A DNA stretch of 20,698 nucleotides from contig JACTVT010000043.1 of the NCBI GenBank assembly GCA_014465955.1, positions 1 through 20,698 on the forward strand. Direction: 5' to 3'. The notes below the pieces were generated by a model that saw nothing but the letters and a program-made list of their open reading frames with translations, was not told the DNA's origin and searched no databases. Positions 6,693 through 14,350 of this stretch are shown one piece after another; the stretch's first letter is position 1; each line of letters opens with the position of its first letter. This DNA is from Eubacterium sp. (lineage in GTDB: Bacteria; Bacillota; Clostridia; Oscillospirales; Acutalibacteraceae). Made by a program: the position numbers and the translations under genes.

Positions 6693-7946
6693 TTACTCGT
6701 AAAGAGGATATTTTGCACAGATTTCTGCTACGCCGTTTTTGATATAATCTTTCTTATTTTCAAAATCTGTAACGGCAAGATAAATATACTCTGAAATCTT
6801 TTCAAAATCGTCTTCGTTAAGACCTCTTGTGGTAGCGGCAGGAGTACCGATACGAACACCTGATGTTACAAACGGTGAAAGAGGCTCATTAGGAACTGTG
6901 TTTTTATTCAGAGTGATATGAACATCATCAAGTCTTGCCTCGAGTTCCTTGCCTGTAACGCCTGTGCCGATAAGTGAAAGAAGCACGAGGTGATTGTCAG
7001 TACCGCCTGAAACAAGGTTAAGTCCACGGCTTGTAAGTCCCTTTGCAAGTGCCTGAGCGTTATTGATAACTCTCTGCTGATATTCCTTGAATTCAGGCTT
7101 GAGAGCCTCGCCGAAGCATACTGCCTTACCTGCGATAACGTGCATTAAAGGACCGCCCTGTGTGCCCGGGAATACTGCTGAATTCAGTTTTTTAGCAAGG
7201 TATTCGTTGTTGCAGAGGATAAGACCGCCTCTCGGTCCTCTTAAAGTTTTGTGAGTAGTTGTTGTTACAACATCTGCATAAGGAATCGGGCTCTGGTGAA
7301 GGCCTGCGGCAACAAGACCTGCAATATGAGCCATATCAACCATAAACATTGCGCCGTTTGCGTGTGCAATATCAGCCATTGTTTTGAAATCAATCTCGCG
7401 CGGATAAGCAGATGCGCCTGCAACAACAAGTCTCGGCTTAACCTTATTTACCTGCTTTGCAAAATCAGCAAGGTCAATATAGCCCTCGTCGTTTACGCCG
7501 TAAGGTACAAAATTGAAATACTTACCGCTGATATTTGCAGGTGAGCCATGTGTTAAATGACCGCCGTTATCAAGAGCCATACCCATTACAGTGTCGCCCG
7601 GCTTAAGCAGAGCAAGATAAACTGCTGTGTTTGCCTGTGCGCCAGAATGAGGCTGAACATTTGCAAACTTAGCGCCGAAAAGTTCACACGCTCTTTTGAT
7701 TGCTATTTCTTCTACAACATCAACAAACTGGCAGCCTCCGTAGTAACGCTTGTGAGGAAGACCCTCTGCGTACTTATTGGTTAAAACACTGCCCATAGCA
7801 GCCATAACCTGCGGTGAAACAAGATTTTCAGATGCAATAAGTTCGATATTTTCACGCTGACGCTTTAATTCAAGCGCCATTGCATCTGCAACCTCCTTAT
7901 CTGTTTCAGCAACCTTTGAAATTGAATCGTAGTAATCTGAATACAT
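6693..7946 (-). CDS. glyA: Serine hydroxymethyltransferase
   Basis: A PLP enzyme interconverting serine and glycine with transfer of a one-carbon unit to tetrahydrofolate; 417 residues, the normal bacterial length. Visible signatures are ENIELIASENLVS (32-44), NKYAEGLPHKRYYGG (57-71), the DMAHIAGL segment (204-211) and TTTTHKTLRGPRGG with the PLP lysine K233. The start at 7946 has AGGAGG 8 nt upstream. A longer reading frame to 7994 would add 16 unsupported residues and run over that ribosome binding site. It is the first gene of a probable operon with two glycerophosphotransferases, an aminotransferase and trpS, and a -35/-10 pair lies at 7985-8013. No glycine riboswitch or other structured leader was recognised in the short upstream region. 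Confidence 0.97.
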   Translation of the reverse strand: MYSDYYDSISKVAETDKEVADAMALELKRQRENIELIASENLVSPQVMAAMGSVLTNKYAEGLPHKRYYGGCQFVDVVEEIAIKRACELFGAKFANVQPHSGAQANTAVYLALLKPGDTVMGMALDNGGHLTHGSPANISGKYFNFVPYGVNDEGYIDLADFAKQVNKVKPRLVVAGASAYPREIDFKTMADIAHANGAMFMVDMAHIAGLVAAGLHQSPIPYADVVTTTTHKTLRGPRGGLILCNNEYLAKKLNSAVFPGTQGGPLMHVIAGKAVCFGEALKPEFKEYQQRVINNAQALAKGLTSRGLNLVSGGTDNHLVLLSLIGTGVTGKELEARLDDVHITLNKNTVPNEPLSPFVTSGVRIGTPAATTRGLNEDDFEKISEYIYLAVTDFENKKDYIKNGVAEICAKYPLYE

Positions 7947-7984
7947 ATTCTTTTCCTCCTGAGAATTTATATTTATACCCATAT

Positions 7985-8013
7985 ATAATAACACAATAAA
8001 AGTAAATATACAA
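7985..8013 (-). promoter_or_regulatory. Putative promoter of the glyA-trpS operon
   Basis: On the minus strand there is TTGTAT (8008-8013), a 17-nt spacer and TATTAT (7985-7990), about 39 nt upstream of the glyA ATG. Two mismatches in the -35 and one in the -10. The region is very AT-rich, so chance matches are possible. Confidence 0.5.
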
Positions 8014-8031
8014 CAACATTTTTATGAAAAT

Positions 8032-8058
8032 CGGGCGGATAATATCCGCCCCTACGAT
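8032..8058. repeat. Dispersed palindromic repeat, family A copy 2
   Basis: Identical over 27 bases to 128-154 (GGGCGGATAATATCCGCCC plus CTACGAT). It sits 3' of the hypothetical gene ending at 8061, and read on the minus strand the hairpin is followed by GATTTTCAT. It may serve as a weak terminator between that gene and the glyA promoter. Confidence 0.8.
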
Positions 8059-8060
8059 AG

Positions 8061-8645
8061 TTAATTCTTTTTAAAATTATAACCTACGTATTCATCAATA
8101 AAGCATTCTTCCATAGGCTCAAATTCTTGACAAAGAATATCTAAATCATAATCGACAAAGTCAATATAAGCTATGGATTTGCTTTTTTCATTAAAGCCGA
8201 TAGTTCTGAATTCTTTGGGATAATCGCCATCTGCACAAACCCTGAATTGCCAGTCACCAATATAAAATTTATTCTGACTTATTATATATGAAGAATCATA
8301 ATTATCTAAAACAGGTTCATCTAAAAAGCGGTAATTATTACTGATAAATTCCGTTTGCGCAGTATAATTTTCTTCAGTATAGTCAAATTTCAGCAATACA
8401 GACCAACTTTGAAAAATAAACATATTATAAGTATACAGTTGAAAATAAACATCATCATAATTTCCTGCACTTTCAAGCAGATTTTCGTCTGTAAGAGAAT
8501 GTGAAATGTACTCTTTCTCTGCACCTTTAATCGTATAACAGCCAAACAAAAACCATCCAATAAACGAAATGATAAGAGATACAATTATCAAAACGGTTGA
8601 TGTTACAGCCAATTTAGATTTAATTCTGTTATTACTGTTTTTCAT
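8061..8645 (-). CDS. Hypothetical membrane-anchored protein
   Basis: I do not recognise this family. The 194-residue product has a short basic N-terminus (KNSNNRIKSK), one hydrophobic segment at about residues 12-38 (LAVTSTVLIIVSLIISFIGW), and a polar C-terminal region of about 155 residues rich in Tyr, Asp and Glu with alternating hydrophobic residues. It could be an extracytoplasmic beta-rich domain with an N-terminal anchor or uncleaved signal. The ATG at 8645 has AGAGGG 8 nt upstream. An ATG twelve codons earlier (8681) has only a distant AAGGAA, so it is less likely. The gene is divergent from yebC and separated from glyA by a palindromic repeat. It looks monocistronic. Confidence 0.7.
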   Translation of the reverse strand: MKNSNNRIKSKLAVTSTVLIIVSLIISFIGWFLFGCYTIKGAEKEYISHSLTDENLLESAGNYDDVYFQLYTYNMFIFQSWSVLLKFDYTEENYTAQTEFISNNYRFLDEPVLDNYDSSYIISQNKFYIGDWQFRVCADGDYPKEFRTIGFNEKSKSIAYIDFVDYDLDILCQEFEPMEECFIDEYVGYNFKKN

Positions 8646-8760
8646 ATCTGTGTCCCTCTTTGCAAATACTATTTTCTTCATAAAAAACGCAGTATTTCCT
8701 TATTGCCAATATAAATAACAGATTTGAACAATGTATTAATACGTTGTAAATAATTTAGAC

Positions 8761-8789
8761 TTGAAAGAGAGCACCATATGTGTTAAAAT
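8761..8789 (+). promoter_or_regulatory. Sigma-A promoter of yebC
   Basis: TTGAAA (8761-8766), a 17-nt spacer and TAAAAT (8784-8789) lie 36 nt upstream of the yebC ATG. One mismatch in each hexamer. Confidence 0.7.
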
Positions 8790-8825
8790 CTTTGTGTTAT
8801 AAAATTCAGTTAATGGAGTGATAAA

Positions 8826-9569
8826 ATGAGCGGACATAATAAATGGAGCACCATTAAAAGAAAAAAGGGTGCCAACGATGCTGCAAGAGCAAAGGTATTT
8901 ACAAAAATAGGCCGTGAACTTGCCGTTGCTGTTAAAAACGGCGGTCCCGACCCCAACAACAACTCAAAACTTAAAGACGTTATTGCAAAGGCAAAGCAGA
9001 ACAATGTGCCGAATGATAATATTGAGCGTATGCTTAAAAAGGCTGCAGGCGACTCAAACGGTGCAGACTACGAAGAAATCGTTTACGAGGGCTACGGTCC
9101 GTCAGGCGTTGCAGTTATAGTTGAAGCGCTGACAGACAACAGAAACAGAACCGCAGGCGAAGTAAGACATTACTTTGACAAAGCGGGCGGAAATATGGGC
9201 AACCCCGGTTCTGTTACATTTATGTTCAGCCGTGAAGGTGTTATTCTTATCGAAAAAGAAGATGTTGATGAAGAAACACTTATGATGGAGGCAATTGAAG
9301 CAGGTGCTACAGACTTTATTTCCGACGATGAAGATGTTTTTGAAATCAGAACCGACGCAAACGAAGTAGGCGCAATCCGTGACGCACTTGAAGAAAAAGG
9401 CTTCAAAGCAATCAGCAGTGAACCGGCATATATTCCGTCTACACTCACTGCGCTTGAAAATGAAACAGACATCAACAAAATGGGCAAAATGATTGAAATG
9501 TTTGAAGAAAACGAAGATGTACAGAACATCTGGCACAACTGGGCAAACGAAGACGATTACGAGGGTTAA
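8826..9569 (+). CDS. yebC: YebC/PmpR family protein
   Basis: A 247-residue cytosolic protein matching the universally distributed YebC family in length and sequence. Signatures are the N-terminal MSGHNKWSTIKRKKGANDA, the GREL..AVKNGGPDPNNN segment, NVPNDNIERMLKKA (54-67), YEGYGPSGVAVIVEALTDN (88-106) and NLGNPGSV-like NMGNPGSVTFMF. The family was long annotated as a transcriptional regulator. More recent work links members to relief of ribosome stalling at proline-rich sequences, so the annotated role should be read with care. Start supported by GGAG 7 nt upstream. It has its own promoter at 8761-8789 and a strong terminator at 9589-9625, and faces the ABC-SLH gene convergently. Confidence 0.96.
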   Translation: MSGHNKWSTIKRKKGANDAARAKVFTKIGRELAVAVKNGGPDPNNNSKLKDVIAKAKQNNVPNDNIERMLKKAAGDSNGADYEEIVYEGYGPSGVAVIVEALTDNRNRTAGEVRHYFDKAGGNMGNPGSVTFMFSREGVILIEKEDVDEETLMMEAIEAGATDFISDDEDVFEIRTDANEVGAIRDALEEKGFKAISSEPAYIPSTLTALENETDINKMGKMIEMFEENEDVQNIWHNWANEDDYEG

Positions 9570-9588
9570 TCAAAAATATAAAACAAAT

Positions 9589-9629
9589 AAAACATCACCA
9601 AGGCATAACGCTTTGGTGATGTTTTTATT
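9589..9629. terminator. Bidirectional intrinsic terminator (yebC / ABC-SLH operon)
   Basis: Perfect 13-bp arms AAAACATCACCAA (9589-9601) and TTGGTGATGTTTT (9613-9625) flank an 11-nt loop. A T tract follows on the plus strand and an A-rich tract precedes it for the minus strand. It lies between the convergent yebC (ends 9569) and ABC-SLH (ends 9636) genes. Confidence 0.9.
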
Positions 9630-9635
9630 TGTAAG

Positions 9636-11030
9636 TTATTTTACTTCATCAGTTAATTTTTTCAGACCTCTGAAAAGTTTCGCAGCGTGCACACCGAGCG
9701 TTAAACCAATCGGATTTAAACACTCATCTTTTGTTAAATCAACAAAACCTTTACCGTATGCCCACGCCATAGGCTTAACTGCCCACATGCTCAGTGACTC
9801 ATGGTCCGAAACAGAATCAATAATTCTTGTATCGGTTATCCTTTCTTCCTTAAAAAGTTTAGCAACATATCTGTAAACAAAGGTAACTGCCTGTTCCCTT
9901 GTTATTAAAACATCGGGTTTAAATGAAATCTGCGTTGTAATACCATTATCATATGCCCAACAGGCAGAATTGTAATAATAAACACTTTTATCCTTAATAT
10001 CCATAAACGGACTTTCCGTGTGCGGATTTTCGCTGTCATAAGGTGAGCCCATAATACGATAAAGCATCGTTATAAATTCGTCTCGTTTCAGGCTTGATTT
10101 TGCCGATAGTTCATCTTTCTCAGGCAAAGAAATTTCTGTAAGAATTTCATCAAACGCTTTCACGTCTTCCTCATTTTCTTCATACATTTCATATTCCTTT
10201 GCTTCAAGTGCTTTCCGATTTTTTCTGTCAGCCACAGCACGCATCATTGCCTTTTCCTGCTGTTTTAACTTGGCGCTTTCAAGTTTTGCGCCTGCCGTCA
10301 TAGCCTCATAAACTGCCGTAACATCATCAACATCGCCGCTGGCAATAATTTCGCCGTGATTCAGCAGAATTGCCTTGTCGCATATAGCCTGCACCTGCTC
10401 AATACTGTGTGAAACAAAAATAACAGTTACTCCCTTTTCAAACAGTGACTGAACTTTTCTGAGACTTTTTGAACGGAATTTGGCATCACCTACTGAAAGA
10501 ACTTCGTCAAGAATAAGTACATCAGGCTCAACTGCCGTGGCAATCGAAAAGCCGAGACGTGCTTTCATACCCGAAGAATAATTTTTAAGCGGCACATCTA
10601 TAAAATGACCGAGTTCGGAAAACTCAACAATTTCGTCATACTTTGATTTGAGATACTCTCTTGAATAGCCGAGAATTGCACCGTAAAGGAAAATATTTTC
10701 CTTGCCTGTGTAATTAGGGTCAAAGCCTGCTCCGAGTTCAAGCAGAGGAGCAACAACACCCTGCGTTTTTACAGAGCCCTCAGTTGGTTTATAAACGCCT
10801 ACAATCGTTTTTAAAAGCGTACTTTTTCCTGCACCGTTAAAGCCTAAAATAGCAAGATGCTCGCCTTTTTTTACCTCAAACGATATATTTTTAAGTGCAT
10901 AAAACTTTTTATATTCAAGGTCTCTTTTTACAGCCTTAATAATATATTCTTTAAGATTATCAACCTTTTCTTTATTCAGGTTAAATGCCATTGAAACATT
11001 TTGTACCGAAATAGCAACATCCTGATCCAT
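9636..11030 (-). CDS. TagH/Wzt-type polysaccharide-export ABC ATPase with C-terminal SLH-like module
   Basis: A 464-residue ATP-binding subunit of the ABC-2 type exporter family that moves teichoic acids or O-polysaccharides. The nucleotide-binding domain covers residues about 1-245: Walker A GFNGAGKST (63-71), Q-loop region near 92-103, signature YSSGMKARL (151-159), Walker B VLILDEVLSVGD (171-182) and H-loop H208. A charged, probably helical linker follows (about 248-312). Residues about 314-464 match the SLH module of the secreted proteins here: LYRIMGSPYDSENPHTESPF, YYYNSACWAYDNGITT (351-366), FKPDVLITREQAVTFVYRY (370-388), and MAWAYGKGF to KLFRGL (421-455). There is no signal peptide or membrane helix before the module, so it should be cytoplasmic, unlike ordinary SLH domains. 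It lies 23 nt downstream of a four-helix protein gene, and no permease partner gene is in the window. The fusion is the most unusual gene here. Confidence 0.88.
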   Translation of the reverse strand: MDQDVAISVQNVSMAFNLNKEKVDNLKEYIIKAVKRDLEYKKFYALKNISFEVKKGEHLAILGFNGAGKSTLLKTIVGVYKPTEGSVKTQGVVAPLLELGAGFDPNYTGKENIFLYGAILGYSREYLKSKYDEIVEFSELGHFIDVPLKNYSSGMKARLGFSIATAVEPDVLILDEVLSVGDAKFRSKSLRKVQSLFEKGVTVIFVSHSIEQVQAICDKAILLNHGEIIASGDVDDVTAVYEAMTAGAKLESAKLKQQEKAMMRAVADRKNRKALEAKEYEMYEENEEDVKAFDEILTEISLPEKDELSAKSSLKRDEFITMLYRIMGSPYDSENPHTESPFMDIKDKSVYYYNSACWAYDNGITTQISFKPDVLITREQAVTFVYRYVAKLFKEERITDTRIIDSVSDHESLSMWAVKPMAWAYGKGFVDLTKDECLNPIGLTLGVHAAKLFRGLKKLTDEVK

Positions 11031-11053
11031 ATTTTAATCGTCCTTTATATAAC

Positions 11054-11956
11054 TTATTTATTTTTCCTTTTCAGTTTCCAGCAAATCGCAAGGAGTATTA
11101 CAAACACGGCAAAGGAAGATACCGAAGCACAAAAAAGTGCAAGAACTAAATTACCGATATGATTTTCAAGTGCATACATCAAATAATTCGGATAAATTGC
11201 AAAACCTGCACTTTTATACTTATAATAAACCGAAACAATAACAGCAAACACGGCATTTATTAGTGATAAGCCACCTACAGAATAAGCAGCATAACGAACA
11301 CCTCTGTAACGTTTTTCGCCGATATAGCACACTATTACAATCAAAGTTCCTGTTATAACTGCCACAACAGCACAAGTTATTTGCAGTGCGGTATCTGCAA
11401 CAGACGTTATCGGATAAATCTTATCAATATGAGAAACTCTTACAGCGTTATTGATATAATCAATAATATCATTTATCAAAACATCTATACCATTTTCAAC
11501 ATCGTTTGTAACTTCAACCGAACTGCTTTGCATCTGCCGTTCAATCTGACTTTTAAGTTCGGATTTCAAATTGCCGATAAAAAAATCATATGTTTCATTA
11601 TTAAACTTACCGTCAGTTTTTAAATTTTCCGAAACAAAAGCATCATTCAACTGCTTAACCGCTTCAAAATTAACAACGTTTTCAACCGCATAACTGTCTA
11701 TATTATACTTTTTACAGGTGCTTTCGGAAAAATCCTCTATACTTCTGTAAAGTTCTACCGTATATTCATAAGTTGTAAAACTCTTTTCAATAAAAACAGG
11801 ATTAATTATAACTGCTTTAGTACAAATCAAAACAGAAAGCAATGTAAGAAACAAAAATGAAATAAAAGAAAAAATATATTTTAAAATCTTTTCTTTTTTT
11901 GTATCCTCAGAATGGGAATGTCTATGGCGTCTGTGATAACTTGTATTGGCGCTCAT
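11054..11956 (-). CDS. Predicted four-helix membrane protein of unknown function
   Basis: Family not recognised; 300 residues. The N-terminus is rich in His and Arg (YHRRHRHSHS, 7-16). Four hydrophobic segments are visible at about residues 26-50, 187-212, 221-245 and 267-293. The roughly 130-residue stretch between the first two is polar and probably extracytoplasmic, with helical character (ETYDFFIGNLKSELKSQIER, 121-140). The C-terminus KLKRKNK is basic and likely cytoplasmic. Its ATG overlaps the stop of the sortase-like gene in an ATGA arrangement, with GGGGAGGT just upstream, so the two are translationally coupled. The ABC-SLH ATPase follows 23 nt later. The context suggests a role in envelope assembly with these partners. 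It is not an evident ABC-2 permease, which normally has six helices. Confidence 0.75.
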   Translation of the reverse strand: MSANTSYHRRHRHSHSEDTKKEKILKYIFSFISFLFLTLLSVLICTKAVIINPVFIEKSFTTYEYTVELYRSIEDFSESTCKKYNIDSYAVENVVNFEAVKQLNDAFVSENLKTDGKFNNETYDFFIGNLKSELKSQIERQMQSSSVEVTNDVENGIDVLINDIIDYINNAVRVSHIDKIYPITSVADTALQITCAVVAVITGTLIVIVCYIGEKRYRGVRYAAYSVGGLSLINAVFAVIVSVYYKYKSAGFAIYPNYLMYALENHIGNLVLALFCASVSSFAVFVILLAICWKLKRKNK

Positions 11957-12633
11957 TTCTGCACCTCCCCGAGTTTAAGGGCAGGACCCGAAATTTTATC
12001 TGCGCAAACAAAGCGTTCGGTACCCGAATAAAACGGTGCTTTTGCATCATTAATACGCATAATAAGGTCAGCGTCAGACGTTTCTGCACTTTCATCTGTT
12101 ACTTTATATTCGAATGTGCCGTAAACAGTGGTAATATGAATTATATCACCTGCAGAAAAATTCTCATAATTCTTAAAGCCCGAAGAGCCGAATCCTTCAA
12201 GCAAAACAGAACCGCTTTCACCAAACAGCGAATAATCACTGCTGACACCTGCGCCCCGTGTAGAAATCTGCACGCCCGAGCCATAATAAATATCAGTATT
12301 CACTCCTGCATTTTCGCATACAAGTGTACCTATTCTGTCGCCTGCCGAAAAACCTTCATGCAATACGACATCACCGCTGTCTGTATAATCCGGAACATAC
12401 GGCTTATCATCAACAGTCACAAAATCATTGCTGCCGTTTGAAAATTCCGACATAAGTTCCGAAATATATTTATCTACCGCTTTATCGGCTGCGATAACAG
12501 CAGGAATAAGAAAAACAAGCATTACAGCAACAAAAACCACCGGCACTATTATATATAACAGTGCCGAGTTTTTAATTTTTATATCCGCTTTTTTTATTTC
12601 TTCTTTTTCGTTTGAAACCTCTTTATCACTCAT
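11953..12633 (-). CDS. Membrane-anchored sortase-fold protein, apparently catalytically inactive
   Basis: A 226-residue protein with one N-terminal membrane helix (about 24-48) and a domain resembling sortases (about 88-215). Matching segments are GDRIGTLVCENAGVNTDIYYGS (98-119; compare the sortase IGTLxIPxxxxxPIYxG), GSVLLEGFGSSGFKNYENF (141-159; compare GNxVLAGHRxxxFxxL) and GDIIHITTVYGTFEYKV (162-178). In my alignment the catalytic His of the AGH motif is Phe148, and the Cys of the LTLxTC motif falls at Asn195 in LIMRIND. The terminal Arg position is kept (R207 in GTERFVCADK). It therefore looks like a pseudo-sortase, perhaps a binding or scaffolding protein. It starts 23 nt after ilvD, behind a 16-bp palindrome with a distant AAGGA. 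It overlaps the next gene by 4 nt. Confidence 0.7.
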   Translation of the reverse strand: MSDKEVSNEKEEIKKADIKIKNSALLYIIVPVVFVAVMLVFLIPAVIAADKAVDKYISELMSEFSNGSNDFVTVDDKPYVPDYTDSGDVVLHEGFSAGDRIGTLVCENAGVNTDIYYGSGVQISTRGAGVSSDYSLFGESGSVLLEGFGSSGFKNYENFSAGDIIHITTVYGTFEYKVTDESAETSDADLIMRINDAKAPFYSGTERFVCADKISGPALKLGEVQK

Positions 12634-12635
12634 TA

Positions 12636-12651
12636 AAAAGGATATCCTTTT
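12636..12651. repeat. 16-bp perfect palindrome between ilvD and the sortase-like gene
   Basis: AAAAGGATATCCTTTT is a perfect palindrome filling most of the 23-nt gap. It contains the only plausible Shine-Dalgarno (AAGGA on the minus strand, 11 nt from the ATG). It could be a protein-binding site or a weak RNA structure. Confidence 0.6.
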
Positions 12652-12656
12652 CTTTA

Positions 12657-14318
12657 TCAGTCTTCAAAAACAGCGCCCTTTGCACCGCTTGTAACGTGCT
12701 GTGCATATCTCTTAAGATAACCTGTCAGATTCTGAACAGGAGGCTGCCATTTTGCTTTTCTTTCCGCAAGAACTTCATCTGAAACATTAACTCTGAGCAC
12801 TCTTGCAGGAATGTCAATTTCAATTTCATCGCCGTCTTCAACAAAAGCAATCGTACCGCCCATGGCTGCTTCAGGACTTACATGACCGATTGATGCGCCT
12901 CTTGTAGCGCCTGAAAAACGTCCGTCGGTAAGAAGTGCAACAGATGAGCCGAGTCCCATACCGATAATAGCAGAGGTAGGAGAAAGCATTTCTCTCATAC
13001 CGGGACCGCCTTTAGGTCCTTCATAACGGATAACAACAACGTCGCCTGCAACAACCTTGCCGCCTGTGATAGCCGCAATTGCCTCTTCCTCGCTGTTATA
13101 GCACTTTGCAGGACCTTTGTGCTGCATCATTTCAGGAGCAACTGCGCCTTTCTTAACTACTGCACCGTCTTCTGCGAGGTTGCCTGTAAGAACTGCGATA
13201 CCGCCGTCAGCAGAGAACGGGTCTTCCAGTTTACGGATAATCTCACCGTCAGCATCGGGAGCGTTTGCAATTCTGTCTGCAACAGTTCCGTTTACGGTAA
13301 GTGCATCTGTATTAATCATACCGCCTCTTGCAAGTTCTTTAACTACTGCCTGAATACCGCCTACATCATTAAGGTCTGTAATAAATACAGATGAAGCAGG
13401 ATTAAGTTTGCAAATCTGCGGCGTTTTTCTGCCGTAAGCATCAAGCCTTGCAAGGTCAATATCATGACCTGCTGCGTGCGCAATGGCAGTTAAATGTAAA
13501 ATGGTATTTGTTGAGCAGCCGATTGCCATATCTGTTCTCATAGCATTTTCGATTGCCTTTTCGGTAATAATATCAGACGGTCTGATATCTTCTTTAAGAA
13601 GTTCCATAACCCTTTCGCCTGCCATTTTGGCAAGGCGCAGACGTGCGCTCATAACTGCAGGAATTGTGCCTGAACCGGGAAGTGACATACCGATTGTTTC
13701 TGTAAGGCAGTTCATAGAGTTTGCAGTATACATACCTGAGCATGAACCGCAGGTCGGACAGGCAGTGAATGCGCAGGATTCAAGATTTTCCATACTCATT
13801 TTGCCTACTGCATTTGCACCTACATATTCAAACTGCTCTGAAAGACCGATTCTGTTTTCGGTTTCGGTGCTCTTACCCGGAAGCATAGGACCGCCTGAAA
13901 TAAAGATACACGGCAGATTCAGTCTGCACGCAGCAAGAAGCATACCCGGAACAATTTTATCGCAGTTAGGGATAAACACGATTGCATCAAGCGGATGTGC
14001 GGTAAGCATAACCTCGATACTGTCTGCAATAAGTTCTCTTGAGCAAAGGCTGTATTTCATACCCTTATGGTTCATTGCAATACCGTCACAAACGCCGATT
14101 GTATTGAATTCAAACGGAACACCGCCTGCATTGCGGATACCTGCCTTAACCTGCTCAGCAATTTTATCAAGGTGCATATGACCCGGGATATAATCGCTTT
14201 TTGAGTTTACAACAGCAACAAAAGGTCTTTTCATTTCAAGTTCGTCAATACCGAGCGCTCTTAATAAAGAACGGTGCGGCGCTCTTGACGGACCTTCTTT
14301 AATTAAATCTGATCTCAT
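12657..14318 (-). CDS. ilvD: Dihydroxy-acid dehydratase
   Basis: An Fe-S and Mg-dependent cytosolic enzyme that dehydrates 2,3-dihydroxy-3-methylbutanoate and -pentanoate to the 2-oxo acids preceding valine and isoleucine. 553 residues, typical for the family. Visible signatures are the substrate segment NTIGVCDGIAMNHKGMKYSL (72-91), the cluster ligand region FIPNCDK (115-121), CPTCGSCSGMYTANSMNCL (187-205), and DGRFSGATRG followed by GHVSPEA near the C-terminus. GAAGG lies about 8 nt before the ATG. A 156-nt gap with a small hairpin precedes it. The genes that follow (sortase-like, four-helix, ABC-SLH) are envelope-related, and no other branched-chain amino acid gene is in the window, so the operon mixes functions. 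Confidence 0.97.
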   Translation of the reverse strand: MRSDLIKEGPSRAPHRSLLRALGIDELEMKRPFVAVVNSKSDYIPGHMHLDKIAEQVKAGIRNAGGVPFEFNTIGVCDGIAMNHKGMKYSLCSRELIADSIEVMLTAHPLDAIVFIPNCDKIVPGMLLAACRLNLPCIFISGGPMLPGKSTETENRIGLSEQFEYVGANAVGKMSMENLESCAFTACPTCGSCSGMYTANSMNCLTETIGMSLPGSGTIPAVMSARLRLAKMAGERVMELLKEDIRPSDIITEKAIENAMRTDMAIGCSTNTILHLTAIAHAAGHDIDLARLDAYGRKTPQICKLNPASSVFITDLNDVGGIQAVVKELARGGMINTDALTVNGTVADRIANAPDADGEIIRKLEDPFSADGGIAVLTGNLAEDGAVVKKGAVAPEMMQHKGPAKCYNSEEEAIAAITGGKVVAGDVVVIRYEGPKGGPGMREMLSPTSAIIGMGLGSSVALLTDGRFSGATRGASIGHVSPEAAMGGTIAFVEDGDEIEIDIPARVLRVNVSDEVLAERKAKWQPPVQNLTGYLKRYAQHVTSGAKGAVFED

Positions 14319-14350
14319 TTTTATACCTTCTTAAAATTATTAATTTGCAT

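Noticed and set aside
7947..7994. N-terminal extension of glyA
   Set aside because: It runs over the AGGAGG site and would make the protein longer than the family norm.
7947..8060. Glycine riboswitch or other leader upstream of glyA
   Set aside because: The space between promoter and start is under 40 nt, and no conserved riboswitch core is visible.
11899..12441. Plus-strand open frame of 180 codons
   Set aside because: It is antisense to the pseudo-sortase and the start of the four-helix gene, with Cys/Ile-rich shadow composition and no supporting signals.
13483..14181. Long plus-strand open frame of 232 codons
   Set aside because: It lies wholly antisense to ilvD, has no ribosome binding site and no recognisable protein features.
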